A program made the translations under genes and the position numbers. Under the pieces are notes generated by a model that worked only from the letters and a program-made list of their open reading frames with translations, was not told where the DNA came from and searched no databases. Shown here piece by piece: positions 1 to 11,400 of a DNA stretch of 42,998 nucleotides. This DNA comes from Candidatus Kapaibacterium sp. (GTDB lineage: Bacteria; Bacteroidota; Ignavibacteria; Kapaibacteriales; UBA2268), in assembly GCA_026390675.1 (NCBI GenBank), contig JAPLFM010000175.1, positions 1-42,998 of the forward strand. The letters are read 5' to 3'. Position 1 is the first letter of the stretch; every line of letters begins with the position of its first letter.

Positions 1-225
1 TATAATTTGAGGGTTTGTATTAACAATAATAACGTCACCACTTACTATGGTAACATTATCTGCTGAGGTAGGAACTACAGCACCCGCCCAAGTAGTAGTA
101 GAGTTCCAAGAACCTCCACCTGTACCGTTGGAGCTAATATTAGCTGCCCATACATCAATATTCGCAAACCCAAGCATTGCTGCCATGAATAAGGCGAATA
201 TCAGTATTCGGTTTTTAGCTTTCAT
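1..225 (-). CDS. N-terminus of a secreted/surface protein, truncated by the window edge
   Basis: Reverse strand from ATG at 225: MKAKNRILIFALFMAAMLGFANIDVWAANISSNGTGGGSWNSTTTWAGAVVPTSADNVTIVSGDVIIVNTNPQII. Signal peptide followed by the motif typical of Bacteroidota-type surface proteins; open to the edge. Confidence 0.7.
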   Translation of the reverse strand, partial: MKAKNRILIFALFMAAMLGFANIDVWAANISSNGTGGGSWNSTTTWAGAVVPTSADNVTIVSGDVIIVNTNPQII

Positions 226-383
226 AATTTATCCTATAAGATATTATTAAAAATTTATTGAAAAAAGTTTTTTTATTGATTTAGTTCTGTTTTGCTTTAC
301 CGTTTTTTTTGTAGTGGTTTTCTAATCAATAATCCGGAACTTAAAGTAGCCTGGAGATCTAATCTCCGGCATTCTCAAATCGT

Positions 384-620
384 TCATGAATCCTCCATAA
401 TTTGATTGATAATTATTCCACATCCTGTGTGTTTATTTATTGACTGTGGGATTTTTTTAAAGTTTAAATATTTCATTTTCATACATATATCGTCAAGAAT
501 AGCACAAACTTTAGTAAATTTGTGCAAAACTCTATTTAATTTTGATTTATAAGCACTTATGGCTGTTGCTATTAGCCATAAATTTCTAAATTGTATATTA
601 TTAACCATTTTTGCTGACAT
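384..620 (-). CDS. hypothetical small protein
   Basis: 78-aa ORF, no recognisable family, AT-rich context; may be spurious. Confidence 0.2.
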   Translation of the reverse strand: MSAKMVNNIQFRNLWLIATAISAYKSKLNRVLHKFTKVCAILDDICMKMKYLNFKKIPQSINKHTGCGIIINQIMEDS

Positions 621-978
621 TTTTATGTTTTTATAAGCATTATATACTTACTATTTCAATCAAAATGCCAAAGTATTTTTTTCTATTTTCTACCCTACTA
701 TCACTCGCCTACCAATTCAGTCTGTATCTATCTGTAAAGCTATTTAAATTTTTATTTTATGAGGATTGAAACTTTAAAAAATTTCAATATTTCTTGCCTT
801 TTAAGTATAATCTATTAATACGGGTACTATCCGTTGATTTTATAATCGGTTATTCTTTACAATAACTTTAATATTATTTTAAAATAAAGTTATAATTAAG
901 TAAAAATACCGAGAAATTGAATTATGAGTTAATAATTATGAATTATGAATTATGAATTTAGGAAACTTTGTATAAAAA

Positions 979-1010
979 AAATGTCTGAAACAATTTCGTT
1001 TCAGACATTT
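979..1010 (-). terminator. intrinsic terminator downstream of the four-helix-bundle gene
   Basis: Perfect 13-bp stem AAATGTCTGAAAC / GTTTCAGACATTT with 6-nt loop; on the minus strand it is followed by a T-run. Confidence 0.8.
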
Positions 1011-1067
1011 ATATTAGATTCAGGATTAAGTATTAATTATGAATTATGAATTATTAATTGAATAGTA

Positions 1068-1421
1068 TTATATGATATTTTTTGAGGTTTTGATTATGCT
1101 AGTTATTATTTTCTTAAGCTCAATGGCATCAACTATTATACTATCAAATTGAGTTTGGCTTACATAATCTGTGTTATATAATAGCTCCAGCCAATAAATT
1201 GTTTCATTTATTTCTTTTTGTGCAATGGAAAGTTTATGAATAAAATCAGCTTTACTTTCAGCATTTTCTGATTCTCTTACTAAAGCACCAACCGAAGTTC
1301 CACTTCTTAAAACTTGCTTTGACAATACAAATTCTCTTTTGTCATTAATAAGATACTGGCTAAATTTTACAATTCTAATAGCAAAAGAAAAGCTTTTCTC
1401 TTTAATTATATTTTTTTTCAT
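1068..1421 (-). CDS. four helix bundle protein (23S rRNA intervening-sequence protein-like family, PF05635/TIGR02436)
   Basis: 117 aa; motifs VLRSGTSVGALVRESENAESKADFIHKLSIAQKEINETIYWLELL are characteristic of the family. Confidence 0.9.
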   Translation of the reverse strand: MKKNIIKEKSFSFAIRIVKFSQYLINDKREFVLSKQVLRSGTSVGALVRESENAESKADFIHKLSIAQKEINETIYWLELLYNTDYVSQTQFDSIIVDAIELKKIITSIIKTSKNII

Positions 1422-1448
1422 ACTATTTCTTTAAGCTTATAACAAAAA

Positions 1449-1558
1449 CTCATAATTCATAACTCATAACTCATAACTCATAACTCATAATTCATAACTC
1501 ATAATTCTTAATTCATAATTCATAACTCATAATTCATAACTCATAATTCTTAATTATC
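1449..1558. repeat. heptamer direct-repeat tract (ATAACTC/ATAATTC)n
   Basis: Uninterrupted 7-bp units ataactc/ataattc/ttaattc; complementary GAATTAT units occur at about 919-957 and 1031-1060 on the other side of the gene. Confidence 0.85.
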
Positions 1559-2391
1559 TAACAGCATCCAGGTTCGCAACAAGATTCTTTCTTTTCACCA
1601 TAAACAGTAATACTTGCAATTGCATTACCACTTAATTTGTATTCAGATAGTTCATCTTTGGAAAGATACTGTAACATTATATCATCAGGTATTTCAATAT
1701 TTTTTTCTTTCTGCACTTTAATATTAGTAAATCCAGCATCAGCCAATCCTTTTAAATAATCTTCTATTTGCATAGCTCCTGAAACACAACCTGCATACAT
1801 CTCACTTGCCTCTTTTACGCCTTTTGGCAGGTTACCTTTTAGTACCACATCGGACACACTAAAATGCCCATTTGGTTTAATGATTCTAAACATTTCAGAA
1901 AATGCTTTTGGTTTATTGGGAACTAAATTGAGCACACAATTAGAAACAACAACATCAACTCTATTTGAAGCAATTGGAATTTTTTCAATTTCGCCAAATC
2001 TAAATTCAACATTATTAAACCCAAGCTTTTCCGAATTTTCTCTAGCTTTGTCAATCATTGCTTCAGTCATATCTATTCCAATTACTTTTCCTGTTTCACC
2101 AGTAATTGCTCTAGCCACAAAACAATCATTACCTGCTCCTGAGCCAAGATCAACAACTGTATCACCTTCTTTGATTAGTGCAAATTCAGTAGGCAAGCCA
2201 CAGCCCAATCCTAAATCAGCATCAGCATTATATCCATCGAGTTTTGAATAATTTTCACTAAAGATAGTATAATCTACAGTTGCACAACCTCCCACACCAC
2301 AGCAAGATGTTTCATTTTCTGTTTTACTCTGCAATGCTATTAGTGAGTATTTTTCTTTCACCATTTCTTTTATTTGAATATCTGTTTCCAT
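1558..2391 (-). CDS. arsM: arsenite S-adenosylmethionine methyltransferase
   Basis: SAM motif VVDLGSGAGNDCFVA, ETSCCGVGGCA and a Cys-rich tail ESCCEPGCC; sits directly after an ArsR-family gene. Confidence 0.9.
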   Translation of the reverse strand: METDIQIKEMVKEKYSLIALQSKTENETSCCGVGGCATVDYTIFSENYSKLDGYNADADLGLGCGLPTEFALIKEGDTVVDLGSGAGNDCFVARAITGETGKVIGIDMTEAMIDKARENSEKLGFNNVEFRFGEIEKIPIASNRVDVVVSNCVLNLVPNKPKAFSEMFRIIKPNGHFSVSDVVLKGNLPKGVKEASEMYAGCVSGAMQIEDYLKGLADAGFTNIKVQKEKNIEIPDDIMLQYLSKDELSEYKLSGNAIASITVYGEKKESCCEPGCC

Positions 2392-2402
2392 ATTTTCTCC
2401 AT

Positions 2403-2735
2403 TTAGCAGTTACAAGCTGCCAAATCTATACTTTTATTTAAAAATTTATCAATTAGTTTTTTTATATTTAAAAGAGCATCATTATTTATACAATAGCAAA
2501 CGTTTTTACCATTTATTTCACCTTTGATTATACCAGCCTCTTTTAGCTCATTCAAATGCTGGGTAACAGTTGTTCTACTTAATGGTAGTTCTAAAGCGAT
2601 ATTACCCGAAAAGCAAATATTCTTTTCAGCCAAATAGATAATAATAGCTAATCTTGCTGGATGAGAAAGTGCTTTATTTATTCTTGCCAAGTCCTGCAGT
2701 TCTTGACTAAAATTTTCGGCTTTTGATGTTGACAT
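2403..2735 (-). CDS. arsR: ArsR-family winged-helix transcriptional regulator
   Basis: ALSHPARLAIIIYLAEKNICFSGNIALELPLSRTTVTQHLNELKEAGIIKGEINGKNVCYCI, the classical ArsR HTH; C-terminal CNC. Confidence 0.9.
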   Translation of the reverse strand: MSTSKAENFSQELQDLARINKALSHPARLAIIIYLAEKNICFSGNIALELPLSRTTVTQHLNELKEAGIIKGEINGKNVCYCINNDALLNIKKLIDKFLNKSIDLAACNC

Positions 2736-2773
2736 ATAGTATTATATATAAATGTTTTTAAATATTTGTTATT

Positions 2774-2794
2774 TCGTATGACGTAAACATACGA
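2774..2794. promoter_or_regulatory. candidate ArsR operator
   Basis: Perfect inverted repeat TCGTATG-acgtaaa-CATACGA, 39 bp upstream of the arsR start. Confidence 0.6.
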
Positions 2795-2899
2795 CATATT
2801 ATTTTAATATTAAAATAAAATTTTAAAATAATTAGTTTATTTGATAAATTAATATTAATTTAATATTATTAAATATTATTAATTTCACTTTTCTTAAAA

Positions 2900-5617
2900 A
2901 TGAACTATCCTTACAATAGCGATAATACACTTAATAAATTAATAAATTCAAATTCTTATTGCATTTTTGTAGTTGATTTGGACTATAACTATACCTATTG
3001 TAATGAAACATTACTCAACAAGCTAGATTTTACATCTGATTATCTATTATCATTAAAAATTGATTCCCTTATCCACCAAGAAGATTTCAATGCTTTTTCA
3101 AATGTATTTAAAAATTGCATTGAAGATTCAACATTAAATTTAGAAATAAACATAAGACTTAGAACAAAAAACAACTCTTATTTAGACACTCAGTTAGATC
3201 TTTCATCAATTATTAATGATAATGGTCAAGTTGGTGGTGTTTTATGCTTAGGGACAATAAAAAGACAATATAATATTGAAAACGAATTATTAGACAACAA
3301 AATTTTATTTTCAGAGGGTCATGCAGTTATTTTCAAATGGTCATCTGATAGAGAAGTAATTAAAACTCTTTACGTATCTGAAAATTGTAAATTGTTTGGA
3401 TATAAAAGTGAAGACTTAATAGGTAAATCATTTTTAGATTTTATTCATCCTGATGATTTTTCAAAAAGTAGAGAATCTTATAATAGGGCATTTGAAAATA
3501 TCAAGAACAATGACAAAGATTCTCAAAAATATTTAGAATTGACTTATAGATTTTTATGCAAAGACGGACAATATAAATGGGTGCAAGATTATAGCTATCC
3601 AATTTTCGAAGATTTCGAAATTAGATATGTTTATGGATACATAATAGATGTAAATGAACTTGTACTAGCTCGTGAAATGATTTCGGAAAGTGAAACTAGA
3701 TTTAAAGATATGGCTAATTCCGTACCTGTTATAATTTGGAAAGAAGATGCTGATAGCAATTGTACTTACGTAAACAATGCTTGGACTGAATTTACAGGAG
3801 AAAGTTTTGAAAAATCTCTAGGTAAAGGCTGGTCTGCTTTAGTTCACAAAGATGATAAAAGTATTTTAGATAGATTAAATAGAAAAGACTTGATTGAATT
3901 CAAACCATTTGAAGTGGAATATAGATTAAAGTCAGCAAATGGTGAATATAGATGGGTAATGGATAAAGGTATTCCAAGATTTGATTCTAATAATAAATTT
4001 ATAGGGTATATAGGTAGTTGTGTTGATTTAACTGATCAAAAAAATGCTGCACACGAAATAATTGAAAAAAACAAAAACTTAGAAAGAGCTTTGATTGAAG
4101 CTGAAAGATTAAGCATGATTGTAAATAAAACTACTAATGTAGTTATTTTAGCAGATGCTAATGGCAAAATTGCTTGGGTTAATAAAGCATTTACCGATCA
4201 TACTGGTTATAGTTTTGAAGATGCACTAAACCAAATACCTGAAGATTTAATACAAGGTCCATTAACTGATTTTAAAACCAAGATGGCTATAAAAAAAGCT
4301 ATGACTGATAGAAAATCAATTAGAACAGAAATATTAAATTATACAAAGGATAAAAATACTTTTTGGGTGGAGTTATCTATTGATCCTCTTTATAATAACT
4401 ATGGAATTTTTGAAGGTTATATTGGTATTTTGAATGATATTTCAGAAAGAAGAGATATTGAAGATAAGATAGTTGAACAAAACCTCCAATTAAGTTATTT
4501 TCAAAAAGCATTAAACTCTTCTACTTACATCACAATAATTGACCAAAATTGTCTTATAACTGAAATTAATCAAAAATTTGAAACTATTTCCGGTTTTCCA
4601 AAACAAAAATTAATTGGCACTAAACCAAATATATTTATTGAAGGATTTTTAGAAGAAAGTCAATTTATTGAATTAAATAAAATCTCAGAAAATAAAAGCT
4701 ATTGGAGAGGCGAAGTTGTTGAACTTAAATCCGATGGAAGTCAATTTTGGTTAGATACTACTGTAATACCATTATATAATGTAATAAATGAGCATATTGG
4801 ATTTATTTCAGTTGGTATAAATATTACCAACAGATTAGAATATCAACAAAAATTAAAAGACTTCAATACAATCCTTGAACAAAAAATTACTGAAAGAACT
4901 ACTATACTTCAAAATATTAATGAAGAAAAAGATCATCTATTAGCAATAGTTAGCCACGATTTAAAGAATCCTCTTGCTGGGCTAATGTTGAATATCGAGT
5001 TATTAGAAAATTTAGCGATTAAAAATAATGACTCTATTTTGCTAAATAGAGCTAAGAATATTTCTAAAGCTACTAAACACATGCAAGACATTATTTCAAA
5101 AATACTGGATGCTTATAGGATGGAAACAGGTAATTTAAGTCCAAAACCTGCTACTTTTCTTCTATGGGATTTACTTAAAGTTTGTATTGATGAAATTTCA
5201 GTACAAGCTAATAATAAGAATCTTAATATAAGTGTTAAAGGTAATACTCATATTCAAATGAATAATGACTATCTATTTGTTTATCAAATTGTAGATAATC
5301 TAATTTCTAATGCAATTAAATATTCTAAAATTGATGGTGAAATTCAACTTGATGTTTCTACCAAAAAAGGAGATTTGATTTTTAAAGTTATTGATTGTGG
5401 TGTAGGAATTCCAGAAGACGAAATTCATTTAATTTTTGATAAATTTTCAAAAGTATCATCTTGGCCAACTGCTGGTGAAGTAAAAACAGGAATTGGTTTA
5501 TCAACAGTGAAAAAACTTTCTGAACTTCTTAATGGTACGATTACTTGCAAAAGCAAAATTGATTCAGGCTCAGTTTTCTGTTTAACAATTCCATTAGATT
5601 ATATACAAATTATTTAA
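2900..5617 (+). CDS. multi-PAS/PAC sensor histidine kinase
   Basis: 905 aa with several PAS/PAC segments; HisKA box LLAIVSHDLKNPLAGLMLN and HATPase N/G boxes (DNLISNAIKYSK, DCGVGIPEDEI, GIGLSTVKKL). Confidence 0.93.
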   Translation: MNYPYNSDNTLNKLINSNSYCIFVVDLDYNYTYCNETLLNKLDFTSDYLLSLKIDSLIHQEDFNAFSNVFKNCIEDSTLNLEINIRLRTKNNSYLDTQLDLSSIINDNGQVGGVLCLGTIKRQYNIENELLDNKILFSEGHAVIFKWSSDREVIKTLYVSENCKLFGYKSEDLIGKSFLDFIHPDDFSKSRESYNRAFENIKNNDKDSQKYLELTYRFLCKDGQYKWVQDYSYPIFEDFEIRYVYGYIIDVNELVLAREMISESETRFKDMANSVPVIIWKEDADSNCTYVNNAWTEFTGESFEKSLGKGWSALVHKDDKSILDRLNRKDLIEFKPFEVEYRLKSANGEYRWVMDKGIPRFDSNNKFIGYIGSCVDLTDQKNAAHEIIEKNKNLERALIEAERLSMIVNKTTNVVILADANGKIAWVNKAFTDHTGYSFEDALNQIPEDLIQGPLTDFKTKMAIKKAMTDRKSIRTEILNYTKDKNTFWVELSIDPLYNNYGIFEGYIGILNDISERRDIEDKIVEQNLQLSYFQKALNSSTYITIIDQNCLITEINQKFETISGFPKQKLIGTKPNIFIEGFLEESQFIELNKISENKSYWRGEVVELKSDGSQFWLDTTVIPLYNVINEHIGFISVGINITNRLEYQQKLKDFNTILEQKITERTTILQNINEEKDHLLAIVSHDLKNPLAGLMLNIELLENLAIKNNDSILLNRAKNISKATKHMQDIISKILDAYRMETGNLSPKPATFLLWDLLKVCIDEISVQANNKNLNISVKGNTHIQMNNDYLFVYQIVDNLISNAIKYSKIDGEIQLDVSTKKGDLIFKVIDCGVGIPEDEIHLIFDKFSKVSSWPTAGEVKTGIGLSTVKKLSELLNGTITCKSKIDSGSVFCLTIPLDYIQII

Positions 5618-5745
5618 AGCAAGGTCTAAAACAATTTTAAAGTTTACTTATCATTCTATACTTACTTAAATGGTTATTTTTTAAATAGTATAGAATGGAT
5701 AAATAAATAATTTGAAAGACTTGATTTTTAAAACTCTAAGAGATA

Positions 5746-8214
5746 CTACTTCTGAATAACAAATGGCTTGTCAATAACTTTGTCAAATTGTTTGAGTTCT
5801 ATAAAATAAATACCACTAGACAATTCTAAAAATGGGATTTCTAACTCAAATTCTCCTGCATTTTTAAAACCTTTAAATAAGTTAATTAAGGTTTGTCCAT
5901 TTGAATTTAATATATTAATCTCAATTTTTGAATCATTAGAAATTACATATTTTGCTTTAGTCCCTGCATTTGTAATTGGATTTGGGCTAATGTCAAATAT
6001 CTTTGTTGTTAAGGCTTCACTATCATTTACTGGGTTTGTGCTTTGAAGAGTTGCTGACACATCTAAAATATATTTAACAGAACATTCATCTTCAATTCCT
6101 ATCATATCAACAACTGATGATGAATTGGAAGAACCTAGACTAGGGTTGAATGAAATTTTCACTAATATTGAATCTCCAATATTAAAAGCTTTAGTTTTAT
6201 CCCATTCAACTGCTTCAATTTTAAATCCTACATTGTTTTTTTGTAATTTAATATCTTTAATTTTAATATTTTTCTTACTTTCATTTTTAAGTATTATTTC
6301 TTTATTCATTGAATTAGAATTTTGTTTAAATATACCAAATTTTCTTTCACTTGCAGAAGTAATCCTAGTTGCAATATTTTCAATTGAAATAATAGTATCA
6401 TTTCCAGCCTTATCTTTAAAAACTATAACTGCTTTTGAATCAGAAAATGGATTTATAGGAGTTAAATTCCAAGTCGCTTTCCCAGTATTACCAGAAATAA
6501 TATTTGAAACTTTAAATCTATAATTATATGAAAAACTGGAATCTAAAAACATATATGCATCTGCAAGTTTTGAACTTGCGTTACTATTTATAATATCTGT
6601 AACATCTGCAATTGTATTTATTCCAACAGATCCATCACAGTCTATAGTATATTTAGGAATTGGTTTTGCGAAATCTTGAGTTTCAATTTGAGCCATAGCT
6701 GTAGAAGTTGGATAACCATAAGAATCATTCATATCACTTCCATAAGAATAACAAGCAAATTTATATCCAGAGAGGCTTCTTACTCTTAAAACTCCTGATG
6801 AAGGTACATTAATAGTTTTACTAGTAAAACGTTTGTCTTTGATTAATATATTTTTGAATTTTCTTTCTTTCCCTTCTAAAGTGTTCAGCTTTTCATAATT
6901 CCATTGATTTCCATTCCAAGTTCCAAGCTCAATATCATCAGGTAAATTACCATTTTGATCTAATTCACACACAATGCTCATATAATTATTTTTCATAATG
7001 AAACCACCTGCAGCATTTATAGCTGCAAACATAATATCACTTTGAAATTGTTCTAAAGGTGTCAAATTCATTTGAAATGGGTCTGATTCGTTAGATGTAG
7101 CATCGTCATTTGAACCTGGATTGTAATATACTATTGAGAAAGGTTTATCGGCTGAATAAATTACAGGGTAAATTGAATTTGAATCATATTGATTAGTTGC
7201 TCTATCTTCATACCAACCTTGTTCAATTTTACCACCAGCTGTTCTAATTGTTTTATAAAACTTTCCGTCTTTGTAAATTTTAGTATCAGGATATTTAGCA
7301 AATACTCTAATAATACCAGGTTTTTTTCTATTTTCACATACTGGAATTAATATATTCTGCCCCCAAGTATCAGTTGGAAGCTCCATTTCGGCATTGTAAT
7401 CACAAGCATTAACATCAAGTGGTATATTAGCACAAAGAACCCCAGAAGTTACGGCAACTGGATAATTTGATGTTATTTTGGAACCAGACATTTCCATTAA
7501 TGGTGATTTAGTGCCTAAAACATAAACATCACCTTTTTGAAGATTAAAGTTTACAGATTTGCCAAATGTGAGGACTGAATCAGAAGTTTCAATTTGCGAA
7601 ATCCCATCACCACCCATTGTGAATTTTACTTCTGTATTGTCATAAGCCGCTGTTATTAAAGTCCAAGCTGGAGAACCACTCCAATATGAAGCTGTATAAG
7701 GGGAAACAATATATTCATTGCCTAAAGCATTATTAGGTAGTGCAAGAAATCCATCAGATGAGAATTTAAATCTTATTATTACATAAACTACAATAGGATT
7801 TTCACTTTTAATATGAATTCCTCTTTGCTGATAAACTTTTGCTTTTGGAGTTAAAGTCATTAAAAAATGTCTGAATGGCTGTCCTTCAGAAGCATCCAAA
7901 TCAAATACAGCCAAGCCACCTGCTTGAATCTCTTTTGTTTGATTATATCCAATACCTTCTATTTCGCAATTAACAAAATTTCTATTAGGGCTAACACAAT
8001 AAATTCTAAAAAAACTTTTATCCGAATTTTCATCTTCATAACAAGGTGGTATAGAAAACCAATATTCTCTTCCTGCACTTGTTGTTCCAGCTATAATAGG
8101 TAACTTTTTCATTATTTCAGTTTCATCAAACTTTTCCCCTGCTTTTAAGCTCATCGATAAAGCTCCAGCAAAAAGTAAAGTGATCAATAGAAACTTTTGT
8201 AAAAACTTAGTCAT
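5746..8214 (-). CDS. secreted IgGFc-binding-like N-terminal domain protein with T9SS type A sorting tail
   Basis: Signal peptide; YWFSIPPCYED ... GIHIKSENPIVVYVIIRF ... WTLITAAYDNTEVKFT; C-terminus NPITNAGTKAKYVISNDSKIEINILNSNGQ ... GIYFIELKQFDKVIDKPFVIQK. Confidence 0.8.
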   Translation of the reverse strand: MTKFLQKFLLITLLFAGALSMSLKAGEKFDETEIMKKLPIIAGTTSAGREYWFSIPPCYEDENSDKSFFRIYCVSPNRNFVNCEIEGIGYNQTKEIQAGGLAVFDLDASEGQPFRHFLMTLTPKAKVYQQRGIHIKSENPIVVYVIIRFKFSSDGFLALPNNALGNEYIVSPYTASYWSGSPAWTLITAAYDNTEVKFTMGGDGISQIETSDSVLTFGKSVNFNLQKGDVYVLGTKSPLMEMSGSKITSNYPVAVTSGVLCANIPLDVNACDYNAEMELPTDTWGQNILIPVCENRKKPGIIRVFAKYPDTKIYKDGKFYKTIRTAGGKIEQGWYEDRATNQYDSNSIYPVIYSADKPFSIVYYNPGSNDDATSNESDPFQMNLTPLEQFQSDIMFAAINAAGGFIMKNNYMSIVCELDQNGNLPDDIELGTWNGNQWNYEKLNTLEGKERKFKNILIKDKRFTSKTINVPSSGVLRVRSLSGYKFACYSYGSDMNDSYGYPTSTAMAQIETQDFAKPIPKYTIDCDGSVGINTIADVTDIINSNASSKLADAYMFLDSSFSYNYRFKVSNIISGNTGKATWNLTPINPFSDSKAVIVFKDKAGNDTIISIENIATRITSASERKFGIFKQNSNSMNKEIILKNESKKNIKIKDIKLQKNNVGFKIEAVEWDKTKAFNIGDSILVKISFNPSLGSSNSSSVVDMIGIEDECSVKYILDVSATLQSTNPVNDSEALTTKIFDISPNPITNAGTKAKYVISNDSKIEINILNSNGQTLINLFKGFKNAGEFELEIPFLELSSGIYFIELKQFDKVIDKPFVIQK

Positions 8215-8390
8215 ACATTGTACTCCAAATAGTTTTATAATAGTATTTTATTTAATTTTATTTTCAAGTTTTACAATATATCTAATTTTTTGTACATATA
8301 CTTAAATTTATTAACAGTTAACTGAAGGTTTTGTTACACAATTTTTGAAAATAGTTTGTTTTATTTTGTTTACGAATATTATTACAAAAA

Positions 8391-8422
8391 AAAGCCCTCA
8401 AACACATTTGTTTGAGGGCTTT
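8391..8422 (-). terminator. intrinsic terminator of the 8446-13002 gene
   Basis: AAAGCCCTCAAAC-acattt-GTTTGAGGGCTTT, 13-bp perfect stem; T-run follows on the minus strand. Confidence 0.85.
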
Positions 8423-8445
8423 TAATTTATAAGATTGTGGTAGAA

Positions 8446-11400
8446 TTATTTTTGTATTATTAACTGTTTGGTATCTGTAAAGAAACCAGAACGGTAAACA
8501 ATATTATAAGTTCCACTACCTAAATCTTGAATTGGAATTGCAACTTCATATTCACCTTCTTTCATTACACTGCTTACAGGTACTGAAATTGATTGTCCTG
8601 CTGAATTAATGATACTCAATTCAGTTGCTCCTTCTGTAGCTACTCTAAATTTAATTAATCCACCTGCACTTGTTACTGGGTTTGGATTTACTTCTTGTAA
8701 AGCATATCCACCACTTGCTCCAACTACTATTGGTCTAATATCTGAGGCACATACTGGATCTAAAGTAATAGAAATAGGCACTCTTGCTTGGAAATTAAAG
8801 CATAAGTTATTGCCATCTCCTAGATTATGAGTAATCTCTGATTTATAAACTACTTTACCATTTGCATCTCTCGGCAAATCTTCACCTGCAGTTGTACTTG
8901 TATATGATGGTAAGAATGAGTTAAATCTTAAAGTAACCAATTCTCCACTTCCATCAAATACATTAGCACCTATCGCAACTATTTTGAATGAAATAATGTG
9001 ATCTTGGGTTGTTGGGTTTGAAACTTCACTTACTGAGTTAGGATCTATTTGGAATTTACCAGCATAATCTTTACCTATTGCTAATGAATATTTGTTCAAA
9101 TCTGACATAGCTGTTTTATCTAAAATAGCTTTTAAGAATTTGCCTGGATAAGTTATTGATGCATCCATATAAGTTACTTTAGCTTTTGCCATAGCACCTG
9201 TACTATTAAAAGTAATCTTATAACCTACTTGATCTTGTACTTTGATACTTGCTGTTGCATCCAAAAATGCATTAGCTGATACTCTGTGCATTGAACTTGT
9301 AGAGCCACCTGTGAAGCTATAACCCTCTACTGTAAAATCAATACTTTGTTTTTCTTTACCTAGTATATCAGTATCATATGTTAATTGGATTGTACTTGTA
9401 GCTATATCTGCCATTGGAGCAAATAAAACTGTTATTGTCTTTGAAGCTCCTACTGTTAATACTTCTGTAGTTGGTGTTGTTTCAAAACTTAAAGCATTAG
9501 TACTGCTTAATGCAAAGTTTGATACTCTAAAGAAAGTTCCAACATTTAAAACACCAGTGTTTGTTATTACAAAATTTAATTTAACTGGTGTACCAACACA
9601 AGTTGAGGCATCTTCTTTTGTTGTTGCAAAAGATTGTGTCAACCCAGAACCAAGCCATTTTGAATTTATAAATGAATTACCTGCATCTGCATCACATACC
9701 AAATCCATATCTGATGATACTGATGGTTGAGCTTGTGCTACAAATTCAGCTTGCAAAATTTGTAATGAATCACCTGGGGCCAATCTATATGGTTTCAAAG
9801 CTGTAATTTTAACTTTGTTACCCATATCATCTATTAAACTGTTACCATCATATCTAAATCCCGCTGTTCCATAAGTTGTCATATCACTTGATATGTCAGC
9901 ATTTGTTTTTATAGCTGTTATTGTTACTGTATCTCCATAAATCCAATCGCCTGGTGCATTTGTCTTAGCTGGATTGTAGATAACTATATCTCTTTTTTGT
10001 GGTTTTGAACCATCTTTTATCAAAGTTTTGCCAAAATCTACTACTGGAGTTATATTTATTCTTGGTACTAAACCAACACCTTTAACTGTACTTACTACAC
10101 CACTAATATTCGCTTGATTATTAAATGTTATTTTTACTTCGTGAGGTCCTGTTGTTTTTGGAGAAAAATAAATTTGTTTAGTTATATTTTTACCTGCTGG
10201 CACTACTATTGAATTATAAGTTGTACCAATTTTGTCCAATGTTGTTACTTTGTCTTCTAGTAAAAATTCTGTTGCATCACCTGGTGTTGCTTCTGCAATA
10301 GTAATATTCTCTACTATTACATCTTTACTTCCATCATTAGTTAAAGTGAATACATATTCACCATTTACATCTTTACCATTTGTTTCAGTAATAGGGAATG
10401 CTGCTCTATTTATTCGTTTTTCACCCCAATCATAGCTATTTACTTTTAATTCTGATTTAATGCCTTCACCTTCCAAAATACACAAACTATCTGTTATTCT
10501 TGCATCTGAGCTAAATACTATTGTGTCTTTGAACTTATTTGGAGTGTTTGGTTTGAATGATGCTGTGAATTCTTTATACTTACCTGCTGCTACTATTAAA
10601 GGATTAGCTTTTGATAAGTTTGGATACAAAGCTTTCAAATCTGTTGTAAATTGTGTTAAATGTAATGCTGTAAATCCTGTAATTGCCAAATCCGCTGCTT
10701 TTGAATTATTAGTTATACGAATTACTTTGGTTTGTGCATTAGCATCTGCTACATTCACTTGACCAAAATCATAATCATCTACTAATATTTCTGGCTCGCC
10801 TATACCTGCTCGTACTTCTACTTTATAACCAAATGTACACTCGTCTCCAACACCTAATGAATCTAAGAACGAAGTTGCTCCTGAGTTCAATAATGTCAAA
10901 TCTGGTGTAAAGGTTACTTTAATTGGAAGTGAATCTCCTATAGCTAAAACTTTAGGTAATACCCAGCTTAATGGCTCTATGGTAAATCCTACATTCTTTT
11001 TAAGCAATTGTAATTTTGTTACAGTTACAACTTTTTTACTCTCATTTTTAAGCCAAAAATCTTTAGTTACTGCCAAGTCTCCTGGTTTGAAATTACCATA
11101 AGCTTGATCTTTGTAGATTTTTAGTTTAGTTGCATAATTTTCTATTGTAACCATAGTATCATTACCAGCTCTATCTTTGAATACTAATACTGCTCTTGAA
11201 TCTGCAAATACATCAATTGGTGTTAATGACCAATTAGCAGTAACAGTTTCTCCAGAAATAATTTCACCAACTTTAAAGATGTAGTTGTAAGATGAATCTG
11301 GATCTTCAATCATATAAACATCAGATAAATTAGATCTTGTTGCTTCATCATCTGGTTTATCTGTAACAGTTGCTGTTGATGAAACACCTACACTACCATC

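Noticed and set aside
1449-1558. Possible CRISPR or regulatory iteron array
   Set aside because: Heptamer units without spacers, AT-only simple repeat; kept only as a repeat flanking the four-helix-bundle gene.
1880-2251. 123-aa plus-strand ORF
   Set aside because: Antisense to arsM with no protein-like motifs.
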